NCBI GenBank assembly: GCA_028704385.1
Contig: JAQVLA010000007.1
Location: 62,001 to 126,000, forward strand
Origin: Bacteroidales bacterium
Lineage (GTDB): Bacteria; Bacteroidota; Bacteroidia; Bacteroidales; F082
Reading direction: 5' to 3'
Length of the DNA stretch: 64,000 nucleotides
Part shown: positions 14,570 through 22,766 of the stretch, one piece after another
How positions within the stretch are numbered: the first letter of the stretch is position 1
Layout: the number at the start of each line of letters is the position of its first letter
Translations under genes and position numbers: made by a program
The notes under the pieces: model-generated
The model's database searches: none
The model's input: only the letters and a program-made list of their open reading frames with translations
Told to the model about the DNA's origin: nothing

Positions 14570-15307
14570 ATGAGTTTCAAAAAGAATGAAAACAACGCAG
14601 TAACATACTGCGAACCCATGCGCTTCAATGCAAGCGACAAAAAACTAACCCCACTACTAATCGAAGGTTTGCCCTGGTTTATCGGCAAAGAGGTTTGCGA
14701 CATCCTTGATATTGCCAATAGCAGGGACGCAATCGGCAGGTTAGATAGTGATGAAAAGCTGGTGTCGGTATTACCGACATCAGGTCAGAAACGGCAAGTT
14801 AATCTGGTCAACGAATCCGGACTTTACTCCTTAATTTTCCAAAGTCGAAAGCCGGAGGCGAAGGCATTCAGAAAATGGGTAACGGGCGAGGTGCTGCCCA
14901 GCATAAGGCGCACCGGCAGCTATGCAACACCGGCGGCCATGAGGCGGCGCACCCGCGGCGAGCTGGTGAATGCCGAAGTGCTCAACCTGCTGTGGCTAAT
15001 AGGCGAGAGCCTCAATCGTGGCGATCAGAAAGAAATAGCCATGCAACTTGGTGTTAGCGTACAGGCCATACATAACACGCTCAACGGATACAACCGCAGT
15101 CCGCGCATACTTATGGCGCTTTATAGCCGTGCACGGTCAAACCGCGAGGAGTTTATGCTTTATCACCAGCCGGCACTGATGGCACAACGCCTGACAGGTG
15201 ATGCAGATCTACAACCGGGCAACCACCTGCCAGCCGTAAAACTAAGCAACAAACGGGGTGGAGCCCTTGGCAACCAAAATGCAAGGAAGAAAGGAGGCCA
15301 GGCATGA
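14570..15307 (+). CDS. BRO-N family antirepressor-like protein
   Basis: From ATG 14570 the product is 245 residues (ATG 14549 is an alternative directly after the U-run). Residues 20-120 fit the BRO N-terminal domain: PWFIGKEVCDILDIANSRDAIGRLDSDEK, SESGLYSLIFQSRKPEAKAFRKWVTGEVLPSIRRTGSY-like segments. A predicted HTH follows (KEIAMQLGVSVQAIHNTLNGY, about 160-180). BRO domain proteins in phages act as antirepressors or DNA-binding regulators. I prefer 14570 because its start region is complementary to the leader RNA. It is followed by the duplicated 74-residue gene with a 4-bp overlap. Confidence 0.85.
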   Translation: MSFKKNENNAVTYCEPMRFNASDKKLTPLLIEGLPWFIGKEVCDILDIANSRDAIGRLDSDEKLVSVLPTSGQKRQVNLVNESGLYSLIFQSRKPEAKAFRKWVTGEVLPSIRRTGSYATPAAMRRRTRGELVNAEVLNLLWLIGESLNRGDQKEIAMQLGVSVQAIHNTLNGYNRSPRILMALYSRARSNREEFMLYHQPALMAQRLTGDADLQPGNHLPAVKLSNKRGGALGNQNARKKGGQA

Positions 15308-15537
15308 GCAACCAACGCAAACAGGCCGAGCTTGCTGCCATGCGGCAAGTGGCCGAAAGCCACCGCATACTGCTACACGCCATGCTCACCAATCACGAGG
15401 CTTATATGGCACTGTTGCAGGCTGCAGAGGAAACAGGGGGCAATTCGAAGATTCAAGATTCAAAATTCAAAGATTCGAAGATTCAAGATTCAAAATTCAA
15501 GGATTCAAAAATGAAGGTGCTGCGCTAAGGGGGCAGC
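15297..15537 (+). repeat. Direct repeat of about 240 bp, copy 2
   Basis: Second copy of 14092-14333, ending in GGGGGCAGCC, where the hairpin repeat is broken off. The pair could recombine and delete the BRO cassette. Confidence 0.8.
15304..15528 (+). CDS. 74-residue partner of antirepressor 2
   Basis: Differs from the protein at 14099-14323 by Ser5 to Arg as far as I can see, including the same SKIQDSKFKD repeats. Its start overlaps the BRO gene stop. The near identity, against complete divergence of the upstream regulatory domains, indicates a recent duplication or gene conversion of this part. Confidence 0.6.
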   Translation: MSNQRKQAELAAMRQVAESHRILLHAMLTNHEAYMALLQAAEETGGNSKIQDSKFKDSKIQDSKFKDSKMKVLR

Positions 15538-15545
15538 CGGATAAC

Positions 15546-15578
15546 AAAAAAAAGCCATCCTATTTGGGGTGGCTTTTT
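15546..15578. terminator. Bidirectional terminator between early and head operons
   Basis: A8, stem GCCATC/GGTGGC (15554-15559, 15568-15573) with an 8-nt loop, then T5. It sits between the plus-strand antirepressor cassettes and the convergent minus-strand head operon and can serve both. Confidence 0.75.
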
Positions 15579-15633
15579 GCGTATATGCTAATAAGTTTGC
15601 GCAATATGCAAACAAAATGGCGTTTGGTGCAAA

Positions 15634-16029
15634 CTATTTTTTAAGTGCTTTATCAAAATCGACAAACCAAAAAAGCTTCCTGATCAGCTTATCGGTGGCG
15701 GCTACCTTGCCCACGTAATACCAGGCGTGGCCACGATAAATATTGATAGTGATGTTGTAGCCCGGGCCAAGCAAAATAATGGCTGTGGCGGCGGCACAGA
15801 GGTTAAAATTGACCATGTAAACAAGCACTATCACCATGAGACGCAGCCAGAACCCGATAGTGTGCCATTGTTTTGATAGCCGGGCCCGTTTTTCGGCTGA
15901 ATGGTTGCCGTGCATATAGGCTTCCTGCATGCCTTCGCGCAGCAGTATAAACATGATAAGCAAAAACAGCAGGCCGTACAACACAAAGAGTATTGCCGTT
16001 TGATTGGCAAATAAGTTTTGGATGTTCAT
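15634..16029 (-). CDS. Membrane protein at the end of the head operon (holin candidate)
   Basis: 131 residues with three probable membrane helices (about 12-32, 60-80, 80-95) and a basic C-terminal tail. It is the last gene of the minus-strand late operon, four genes from an amidase, so a holin or other lysis role is possible. No family recognised; size and helix number are within the holin range. Confidence 0.5.
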   Translation of the reverse strand: MNIQNLFANQTAILFVLYGLLFLLIMFILLREGMQEAYMHGNHSAEKRARLSKQWHTIGFWLRLMVIVLVYMVNFNLCAAATAIILLGPGYNITINIYRGHAWYYVGKVAATDKLIRKLFWFVDFDKALKK

Positions 16030-16042
16030 GGTTTGCGGGTTA

Positions 16043-16570
16043 TTACATTTCGATAACTACTGCAGCTTGCACTTTGTGCTGGGTTTTAGCAGCCGAAACA
16101 TCGGTGGCCATGGTGCTGTATTGCTCGGTGCTGTGCATCAGCTCATCAAAATTGGTGTCGGTGGTGCTTTGCAGGGCTGTAAACGAGCCAAAGTTTTCGC
16201 CTTTAAAACCATGCAGGCAAAGGTTGATGGTATCGAGCAGTTCAAAAAAGCGCAAAGCATCATCGGTATAAGCCTGGTCGGGTCGTGTAGGCCATTTGCG
16301 GGCTGTTACCACATGCAGGTTAATAGTGATGTTGGCATCGCGTGTGCCCTGTGCCTGGTGTCGCCAGCTGATGGGCAAAAATTCGATAAACACAGCTGGT
16401 GTATCAAATGGCTGCTCTTCGATAAGGTATTCGAGCTGTTGGTTCCACAGGTCGAAGTGTTTGATAACTGCTTTGTCAGTGTCAATTGCATCGGCTACAA
16501 AATAGCCGTTTTCGTTTTGCTGGATAAGTTTTAGCTGTGCAATAACAGCTTTCAAGATTTGTTTTCGCAT
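16043..16570 (-). CDS. gp37-like tail terminator / head-tail joining protein
   Basis: 175 residues. The sequence RKQILKAVIAQLKLI at the start, a beta-rich centre (TPAVFIEFLPISW, ANITINLHVVTARK) and LQSTTDTNFDELMHSTEQYSTMATDVSA at the end fit the small tail-terminator fold of myophages (Mu gp37 position). In Mu the gene lies among gp36, gpG and related joining proteins, as here. The family cannot be fixed by eye. Confidence 0.55.
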   Translation of the reverse strand: MRKQILKAVIAQLKLIQQNENGYFVADAIDTDKAVIKHFDLWNQQLEYLIEEQPFDTPAVFIEFLPISWRHQAQGTRDANITINLHVVTARKWPTRPDQAYTDDALRFFELLDTINLCLHGFKGENFGSFTALQSTTDTNFDELMHSTEQYSTMATDVSAAKTQHKVQAAVVIEM

Positions 16571-16571
16571 T

Positions 16572-17120
16572 TTACTTGGGATTTAAAAGTGATTTAATAT
16601 GGGTTTCAATAAGTTTAAAATTACGATCGGCCACTTGTTTCACAATTACGTCAACCTGTGGGTGATGGCCAATAAACTGCCGTTGAGGGATTGTTATTTT
16701 GCTCCCAGTTTTCATCAGGGCGAGTGCTTTATAAAACTCGGCTTCCTCATTATAACGCAATGATGCCCTGGTTATGCCACCGCTTTTTTTTAGTTTTACC
16801 TTTCCGCTGGCTTCGTAGTATTTAGCCCAAAAAAAGCGTTTCATTTTGGCGGTAACGGTTATGGTTCCGCCCATGTTATGTATAGCAGCATAGGGCAGGC
16901 TGCTGCTGAAGTTAACGGAGTTTTTGCCTGTTGTTGCCTTAATAGAACCGCGAAGTCCGCCACCACCACGCACGGTAAGTAGTGAGCCTTTGCGGCCAAA
17001 ATTGCGATCCTTCCAGGCCGGATCGGTAAAAAAAGATTTTCGCTCGAAGTTACGGTCAAACTCATCGAGGAGTTCCACGCGCAGATCGGCCAGCATTTTT
17101 TTTACAAAGTCGTGTTTCAT
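16572..17120 (-). CDS. gpG-like virion morphogenesis protein
   Basis: From ATG 17118-17120 the product is 182 residues. It shows RNFGRKGSLLTVRGGGGLRGSIKATTG, YAAIHNMGGTITVTAKMKRFFWAKYYE and IPQRQFIGHHPQVD, the hallmark pattern of the Mu gpG/phage_tail_S family (L..tG.L..si......v.i.....YA..hq.G........R.Flg). It helps head or tail completion. Longer starts to 17459 run into the amidase gene in another frame and are not credible. Confidence 0.8.
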   Translation of the reverse strand: MKHDFVKKMLADLRVELLDEFDRNFERKSFFTDPAWKDRNFGRKGSLLTVRGGGGLRGSIKATTGKNSVNFSSSLPYAAIHNMGGTITVTAKMKRFFWAKYYEASGKVKLKKSGGITRASLRYNEEAEFYKALALMKTGSKITIPQRQFIGHHPQVDVIVKQVADRNFKLIETHIKSLLNPK

Positions 17121-17127
17121 ATGGCAT

Positions 17128-17532
17128 TTACCAGCTTTCGTTTTGCACGTTGAAGCTTGGGCAGGCTTTGTTGGCAAACTCGTTGTGGCCATGAATGCTT
17201 GCACCCGGGTAAAGGCTTCGCAGCTCTGCAACAAGAGTTTTGAGTGCTCGTTTTTGGGCAGGTGTTCGGGTGTCCTTTGGTTTGCTGTTGGCAGCATCCA
17301 TGCCACCCACATAGCAAATGCCAATGGAGTTGGCATTGTGGCCCTGGGTGTGTGCACCGGCCAATTCAATGTTACGTCCTTTTTGGATAATGCCATTGAT
17401 CGAGATGATGTAGTGGTATCCAATTTGGCTGAATCCCCTGGCACGATGCCATCGTTCAATTTCGGCTACCGAAACATCGCGGCCTTGCGGTGTAGCCGAG
17501 CAATGAATGATGATTTTGTTAATTTTTCGCAT
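17128..17532 (-). CDS. N-acetylmuramoyl-L-alanine amidase (endolysin)
   Basis: From ATG 17530-17532 the product is 134 residues. Zinc ligands of the amidase_2/PGRP fold are visible: His in IIIHCSAT (about 11), His in HGHNEFANKACPSFNV (about 113-127), with Cys at the third ligand position; GYHYIISINGIIQKGR is the conserved core strand. It cuts the bond between MurNAc and the stem peptide. Single-domain endolysins of this size are usual in Bacteroidota phages. It lies between the gpG-like gene and the MuF-like gene. Confidence 0.88.
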   Translation of the reverse strand: MRKINKIIIHCSATPQGRDVSVAEIERWHRARGFSQIGYHYIISINGIIQKGRNIELAGAHTQGHNANSIGICYVGGMDAANSKPKDTRTPAQKRALKTLVAELRSLYPGASIHGHNEFANKACPSFNVQNESW

Positions 17533-17624
17533 GATACTTGACATTTGGTGGATAATTATATTATTTTTGTGATCTGATAGATGCCGATTATAATACGGGA
17601 GGGGATGAAACCCTTTTTAGTTGA

Positions 17625-18875
17625 TTAGTCGGCATCTATTATTTTGTTTATACTGTGTGGGAACTCTAACCCATTTATCACCTCCATGTTAAGCCTGTAA
17701 GTTTCATCCTTATATTCAAAGCTGTAATAATTATATTGCGAAACACCTCTTTGTCTTTTACTTTTTAAATTAGCCTCTGATTTTGGTCTGATAGATTCGT
17801 TTAAAGTCGCCTGGGTAATTGGTTTAACTCTTTTTAGTATCTCAGGTATTTGTATGGCCATTACTTTTAAGTCGGGGTTTGCCAGATGGGCAGCTATGTT
17901 TTTTACATTTTTTCTTAAAAGGATTGCAGATCCTGATATAAGTTTATCAGAATTAATTTTTATACCCTGTTCAGGAATATTTGTTTTTGCCCATTGCTTA
18001 ATACTGTCATCAACCTTTTTGCGCTCAATTTTTTGAGCATTAATGTAAAGCTCATCAATCGTATTACTCACTTCCTGCTGCACCTTAAAATAAGGGTGGT
18101 TTTGCGGGAAAATAACCTTTTGTTTTCCGGGATTAAAGCGAAACATAGCGGCACGGTTCACTCCTTTTTTGTCGATGCGTGTGGTGGCAGTTTCGCCTTT
18201 TGCAACAGCTTCAGCACTATTGCTTTTGGCGTACTTATCTGCAAGCACCTGCACCACGGTGCAGCGGCAGTTCCAGTCGAGTGGTGGCATATAGCTATCC
18301 CAGAACTTATCGGAAGGTGGCAGGGTAGTATTGTGCAAAGCTTCGTGCGATGCTCTTACTTTTTCGTCTTTTGAGGTTCTAAACTGCAACCAATATTCAT
18401 CTCCGTCCTTTTCAATATCGTTCCATTTTGCAGCCATTTGCGCTGTTTGTGTGGCAAAGTTGTACTCGGTATTGAGGTAGTTTAAATTGTAGGTTTGGTG
18501 CAGCTTAAGCATATCCTGCTTAAAGGTGTTCCAGGGTTTTATGCCGCCGTTTTCGTCGATAAGCATAGTAGAAGCCTGCTTGAGTTCGTGGTAAGCTTTG
18601 AGCCCGGAAAACACAAAAACGTTTTTATCCAGGGCTTGTATAAGAGCCGAGGGTATTTCGTGTTTAATACCGGAGGATAAGCCATTTTTTACAGCCTGCG
18701 AAAAAACACGGTTAATTTCGTTTACCAGTGCTGCAGGTTTTTCATCGTTTAGGTTTTCGGCATTAAAGCCTTTGTTTTGATGCAGCCATTTGGCAGCAGC
18801 ATCAAAAATGCGTTTGTTGAGCGATGGTGCTTTTTTATCGGCCAGCTGAAGGTGTCCATGATGATCGTGGTACAA
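17625..18875 (-). CDS. MuF-like head morphogenesis protein with toxin-like C terminus
   Basis: Listed from a TTG at 18873-18875 (416 residues). Residues 165-208 show the MuF core RTSKDEKVRASHEALHNTTL...FWDSYMPPLDWNCRC. MuF proteins sit at the portal inside the head. The last 110 residues (about 305-416) are a separate, more AT-rich module with IAAHLANPDLKVMAIQIPEIL, YNYYSFEYKDETYRLNMEVI and HSINKII. That pattern is close to the barnase/EndoU/colicin-RelE-like nucleases (PBECR) often fused to MuF. The frame has no ATG or GTG and stays open upstream to about 18957, through the end of the portal gene. This fits translation as a -1 frameshift product of the portal gene. Confidence 0.75.
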   Translation of the reverse strand: MYHDHHGHLQLADKKAPSLNKRIFDAAAKWLHQNKGFNAENLNDEKPAALVNEINRVFSQAVKNGLSSGIKHEIPSALIQALDKNVFVFSGLKAYHELKQASTMLIDENGGIKPWNTFKQDMLKLHQTYNLNYLNTEYNFATQTAQMAAKWNDIEKDGDEYWLQFRTSKDEKVRASHEALHNTTLPPSDKFWDSYMPPLDWNCRCTVVQVLADKYAKSNSAEAVAKGETATTRIDKKGVNRAAMFRFNPGKQKVIFPQNHPYFKVQQEVSNTIDELYINAQKIERKKVDDSIKQWAKTNIPEQGIKINSDKLISGSAILLRKNVKNIAAHLANPDLKVMAIQIPEILKRVKPITQATLNESIRPKSEANLKSKRQRGVSQYNYYSFEYKDETYRLNMEVINGLEFPHSINKIIDAD

Positions 18876-18893
18876 GTCAGAAACGGCTGCATG

Positions 18894-18929
18894 AAGCCCC
18901 GTGTACCACCCGGGGCTTATCCAAAAAAA
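18894..18929 (-). promoter_or_regulatory. -1 ribosomal frameshift signal between portal and MuF
   Basis: On the minus strand the portal reading GAT TTT TTT GGA TAA contains the slippery heptamer T TTT TTT (18923-18929). After 4 nt comes a stem AAGCCCCG/CGGGGCTT (18911-18918 with 18894-18901, 9-nt loop) that includes the portal stop codon. A -1 slip gives TTT TGG ATA AGC..., which enters the MuF frame and runs 16 codons to its listed start. The linker reads WISPGWYTGLHAAVSD. Confidence 0.65.
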
Positions 18930-20125
18930 TCGGAAGGGGAAGGTTGCGATTTACCAGTAACAGGGATGTTATATTTTTCGATCCAGTATTTTGGGTCAAT
19001 ATCGTAGCCGCCGTTTATAAGCATTGTTTCAATGTTGATTTGCTCTTGCGGAGTATATTCAACGCTGTTGTCCCATTCAAATCGCATACCGTCAACCGGG
19101 AAACCATGCATAACCATGAATGGCAGCAGCCGGTTGTTGATGATGTCGCGCAAAAAGTCGGCGTCACTTTCAACAACATTAGCAAAAACTTCGAGATGCA
19201 CCTGGCTTTGACTTAGCGAACTTCCGGAGTCGATGGTCATGGTTTGGTTGAGTATTCCTTTGCTCATTTCGCTATTGGCACGGTCGATGCGTTTGTCGTA
19301 CACATTAAAGGCATCACCGCGCGAGCTTTCTTTGATGTCAATTTCGGTGCCTTCAGGAAATAAACCCCATGCAGCGGCACCCATATCCGACAACATCTTT
19401 TCTACCTTGCTTATTTCTTTGGCATCGCGGCTTATTGTTTTGCCAATCCGGATAGGCATTCCAAAGAGTTCGCCAAAGCTGTCCCAAAATGCCAGCATGT
19501 TTTTTTTGCTCAAAGCCTGTGGCGATAACTTTAGGAGCAAACCAAGGTCGAATGGATTACCGGCTTCGATACACCAGTTAGCAATTTTGCCCTGGCGATA
19601 ATTGAGGCCTTTAGCGGGCTCGTCTCCCTGTTCGCGGATAATTACACCAAATTCGGGCAAAACATGTTTACGCGGCACCAGTGCCACGTTATCGAAGCGT
19701 TTTTTGCCTGCAATAGTGATCAGGTCGCCAAATTGAATAAGCGAATGACCCCAGTAGCGGCTATCAAGCACCAGTTTGGCAAAGTCTTTAAACCATTCGT
19801 TTTCGAGTATTTCGGTTGCTTCCCTATTTTCTTTGCCTGATTTATCTGTGAGGCGGAAGGCTTTTTTAAGCACCATGCCTTTTCTCTGTCCAATAGCACC
19901 TGTAAGATGTAAATCAATTTCAACATCTGAATAGACGTCATATAGTTGTGCACGTTGAGGGTTCTCAACGTTAATAGCCATTTGCCAAGCCTGCCTCCAG
20001 GTAGCAATATCTTTTTTAGTTAGGTATTGAGTTCGAATGGCCAATTCGATAAGCATTGATTTAACTTTTTCGCGTCCAGCTGCATTTTGCATGGCCAGCA
20101 TCATTTCGTTGGTGTATTTTTCCAT
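18917..20125 (-). CDS. Portal protein (DUF935, Mu gp29-like)
   Basis: 402 residues. Family features include DVYSDVEIDLHLTGAIGQRK near 63-82, SRYWGHSLIQFGD, FWDSFGELFGMPIRIGKT, and GSSLSQSQVHLEVFANVVESDADFLRDIINNRLLPFMVMHG near the C terminus. It forms the DNA channel at the capsid vertex. It is followed by the gp36-like gene upstream and the MuF frame downstream. The stop codon lies inside the frameshift stem, so a fraction of products may be portal-MuF fusions. Confidence 0.9.
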   Translation of the reverse strand: MEKYTNEMMLAMQNAAGREKVKSMLIELAIRTQYLTKKDIATWRQAWQMAINVENPQRAQLYDVYSDVEIDLHLTGAIGQRKGMVLKKAFRLTDKSGKENREATEILENEWFKDFAKLVLDSRYWGHSLIQFGDLITIAGKKRFDNVALVPRKHVLPEFGVIIREQGDEPAKGLNYRQGKIANWCIEAGNPFDLGLLLKLSPQALSKKNMLAFWDSFGELFGMPIRIGKTISRDAKEISKVEKMLSDMGAAAWGLFPEGTEIDIKESSRGDAFNVYDKRIDRANSEMSKGILNQTMTIDSGSSLSQSQVHLEVFANVVESDADFLRDIINNRLLPFMVMHGFPVDGMRFEWDNSVEYTPQEQINIETMLINGGYDIDPKYWIEKYNIPVTGKSQPSPSDFFG

Positions 20126-20136
20126 TGCCTTAATTA

Positions 20137-20562
20137 TTAATAATCGTAAGTTGATTTAGGCCATGAGCCATATTTTACTGGTATTCCGCTGTCGGTTCCT
20201 GTTTCGGGATTGATAATCGGAGGCAAATCAGGCGAAGCTTTACCAGCTTGTACGGCTTCTAAAAACTCAATTGCTCTTTTATAACGGAGTTCTCTTATTT
20301 CGAACCCCATGCGTTTAGGCAGCCATGCTATGAGGTGATAGAGTGCAATATCGGCGGTAATCATTACGAGCTGTGCATTTCTTTCATTACCAGTGGTGGC
20401 AAAAGCAGCCTGCATATCATAGCGACCGCGCAGGTAGGCGCTAATTTCTTCAATAGCGTATTTTTCGGCACGCTGGCGATTAGGTTCATCGCTTTGCTGT
20501 ATGACTTGCAGCGTTTGTTCATCGCTAACAGCTTTGTAATCCTCTGTTGTTAAAAATGACAT
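20137..20562 (-). CDS. gp36-like head protein (DUF1320)
   Basis: 141 residues with MSFLTTEDYKAV at the start, IEEISAYLRGRYD near 40 and a tail giving KRAIEFLEAVQAGKASPDLP. This matches DUF1320, the small head-tail connector protein next to the portal in Mu-like phages. Positioned between terminase and portal. Confidence 0.85.
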   Translation of the reverse strand: MSFLTTEDYKAVSDEQTLQVIQQSDEPNRQRAEKYAIEEISAYLRGRYDMQAAFATTGNERNAQLVMITADIALYHLIAWLPKRMGFEIRELRYKRAIEFLEAVQAGKASPDLPPIINPETGTDSGIPVKYGSWPKSTYDY

Positions 20563-20564
20563 GG

Positions 20565-20798
20565 TTAAAGTGTTGTTATATACAGTGCCTTTTTTTCGGC
20601 CTGCTGTATGGTGAAACCTTTAATGAATTTACCTCTGGCAATAGCCTCTTTTAGGTCTTTTTTTGCATAAACAACAGGTTTGCCGTTTATAAGCATTACA
20701 AAGCACCTGTATTTTGTAAGTCGTGCTATTTTGTTGGCTTTTTTGATGGCTGCTTTCAGCCTGATTTCAAAGATGAAATTTTTGATAATTCTTACCAT
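20565..20798 (-). CDS. Small basic protein between terminase and gp36-like gene
   Basis: 77 residues, strongly basic, with IKKANKIARLTKYRCFVMLINGKPVVYAKKDLKEAIARGKF. It overlaps the terminase gene by 7 bp. Short basic proteins of this pattern are frequent next to terminases in Bacteroidota phages. Function unknown. Confidence 0.6.
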   Translation of the reverse strand: MVRIIKNFIFEIRLKAAIKKANKIARLTKYRCFVMLINGKPVVYAKKDLKEAIARGKFIKGFTIQQAEKKALYITTL

Positions 20799-22303
20799 AA
20801 GTTTTTGGATGTTTGACGTTTGCCTATTGTTGGCGTAAAACTTTCAATTCGTGTTCTTTTTTGCAGCAGATAAATTGCTCCTTCATCTGCATCCGGAGCA
20901 TCATCGTGTGTGCGGCTACCTTTTTCGAAGGCTAATAGTTGCTCGATACCGGTAAGCATGTCGCGGTCGGTTTGCATCTTTTCGTTGTACCATACAAATC
21001 CCCTCTCCCAGAGTGGCGACACAGCCTCTATTCGTTGAAACTTATCGGGCTTTTTGCGGTGATCGCCTCTTATGGGTAGTTGATACCCACGGGCATTGCC
21101 TTCAACTGTAAATTCATCTAGGATTATATCCTGTAAAAAATTTGCTTCCATCACATAGTCGCAAATCACACCTTCGGGCAATCGTTCATGCAGGTCGTAG
21201 AACCACCTTACCATTTCGCTTGTAGAAGCCTGGCGAACAAATGCGGCTATATGATGCAGTTCGTTTCCTGTTTTCCCCCACAACTTAATGGCTTTATAAT
21301 CGTTTTTTGAGCTGCCTTTAAAAGAAGGATCGCAATAAGCCACCAAGTGTTCGTATTTATTGAGAGCTGGCAGTTTTTTCCAGCGTATCCAATTGTTTTT
21401 AAACACTGCTCCTTCGGTGATGGGGTTGTTCATGTATTCCTTCTGAAACGACCGGTATCCCATGAACTGTTCCATTGCTTTCACCTCTTCCGGAGTCCAT
21501 TTTTCGTTCCAGGTAACATTGCCTTTTTTGTCGTAGATATTGACCTGGCTTACTAAAACACCTTCGGTGGCAGCTATTTTAGCCAGCACACTGTTTTTAG
21601 CAATCAGGTTGCCCACCATGATAAACCTGCCACGCCCGCCATCAAGCGCACCAAACAAGGCTTCCTTTACCCAGTCGGTTAGCTTGGATACCCTTGCTTC
21701 ATTTTCGACCAGTTCGTCATCGTCAAGGTCGTCAATGGCAATGTAATCGGGTCGGTTGTCGCGGTATCTTAATCCGCGAGGGCTTTGACCGCGTCCGCGT
21801 GCAAAAAATGCACAGCCATCGGCAGTTACAAACTCGCCTTCCTGCCAGCTTCCGGCATTGTATTGCGGGCCAAAATCGTTAATGTAGCGTTGGTTGTATT
21901 GCAGCTCTGCCTGTATATCACTAAGCAGTGTATTGGCGTTGTCCTGGCTCTTGCCTACAAGAACCATTACATTGATTTGACGCTGTTTTTGAGCTTTGAG
22001 CCACAGCGGGATGATAATGTCGATGTGGGTTGACTTGGCATGTGCTCTTGCCCATTTAAGAACGGCTTTCAGGTTGGTTGTGTTTTTAATCAGGTTGGCA
22101 GTTTTTACATGAAATCTACCCGATTTAACTTTTGCAAAATGCGGAAAGTAGTAATCAACAAAAAAAGCATAATCGTTTCTGGCTCTTTCAATACGAGCTA
22201 TTTTTATGGCTTCGGGTTCGTTAACGTTAACGGTGGTTTCCTCCTGAACAAGCCGGCAGTGCTCACGCCATTTGGCTAATGCGTTTTTGTCGATTCGTAC
22301 CAT
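20792..22303 (-). CDS. terL: Terminase large subunit (Mu gp28-like)
   Basis: 503 residues. The ATPase has a Walker A variant WARAHAKST (about 88-96) and Walker B YIAIDDLDDDE (about 188-198). The nuclease domain begins with HLVAYCDPSFKGSSKNDYKA (about 328-347) and ends in HDDAPDADEGAIYLL near 470. It cuts and pumps DNA into the prohead; in transposable phages it packages by headful from integrated copies. Intact, and preceded by a terminase small-like gene with a 1-bp gap. Confidence 0.9.
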   Translation of the reverse strand: MVRIDKNALAKWREHCRLVQEETTVNVNEPEAIKIARIERARNDYAFFVDYYFPHFAKVKSGRFHVKTANLIKNTTNLKAVLKWARAHAKSTHIDIIIPLWLKAQKQRQINVMVLVGKSQDNANTLLSDIQAELQYNQRYINDFGPQYNAGSWQEGEFVTADGCAFFARGRGQSPRGLRYRDNRPDYIAIDDLDDDELVENEARVSKLTDWVKEALFGALDGGRGRFIMVGNLIAKNSVLAKIAATEGVLVSQVNIYDKKGNVTWNEKWTPEEVKAMEQFMGYRSFQKEYMNNPITEGAVFKNNWIRWKKLPALNKYEHLVAYCDPSFKGSSKNDYKAIKLWGKTGNELHHIAAFVRQASTSEMVRWFYDLHERLPEGVICDYVMEANFLQDIILDEFTVEGNARGYQLPIRGDHRKKPDKFQRIEAVSPLWERGFVWYNEKMQTDRDMLTGIEQLLAFEKGSRTHDDAPDADEGAIYLLQKRTRIESFTPTIGKRQTSKNLW

Positions 22304-22304
22304 G

Positions 22305-22766
22305 CTACTTGTTTAATTGTTCGCTGATGTACAAGTCCTGAAACTTATTTATTGCTTTGATCAGTTCCGGGGTAACTTCCGGGTCAACGGTTTGCCTGTA
22401 TTGCATCCACCTGCCAAAAGCCATAAACACTTCAATAGCATCCACCACATTGGCTTTTTTATCGAGTTTTTCGATGGTTGAAGCAAATTTTGACAGCTTA
22501 TCGCCCAAGGCAGCAAGCAACTTAGGATCTTTGGTATTGTTCACCTCGTCCAGCAGGTTGTTAATCGACCGCAACAGCTTATTAACGAGCTCTGGCCGGG
22601 TGATCGTGGCTGCTGCCCTTAAGGCTTCCCAATCACCAGCCTTAACCCATTTGTTTATGGTTACGGTTGAAAAGCCTGTTTTTTCGGCTATTACATTCTG
22701 CGCCTCGCCCTGCATAAATAAGATGCGGGCAAATTCTTTTTTTGAATCGTTGTTAGATTTGGCCAT
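22305..22766 (-). CDS. Terminase small subunit-like protein (Mu gp27/DUF1804-like)
   Basis: 153 residues. An N-terminal HTH (KKEFARILFMQGEAQNVIAEKTGFSTVTINKWVKAGDWEALR) matches phage terminase small subunits; the rest is a helical oligomerisation region. It should recognise packaging DNA for the large subunit. First gene of the minus-strand head operon, opposite the protease gene. Confidence 0.8.
   Translation of the reverse strand: MAKSNNDSKKEFARILFMQGEAQNVIAEKTGFSTVTINKWVKAGDWEALRAAATITRPELVNKLLRSINNLLDEVNNTKDPKLLAALGDKLSKFASTIEKLDKKANVVDAIEVFMAFGRWMQYRQTVDPEVTPELIKAINKFQDLYISEQLNK

Noticed and set aside
16572-17459. Longer start for the gpG-like gene
   Set aside because: The extra 113 residues read the amidase gene in another frame; a good ATG with family-like sequence is at 17120.
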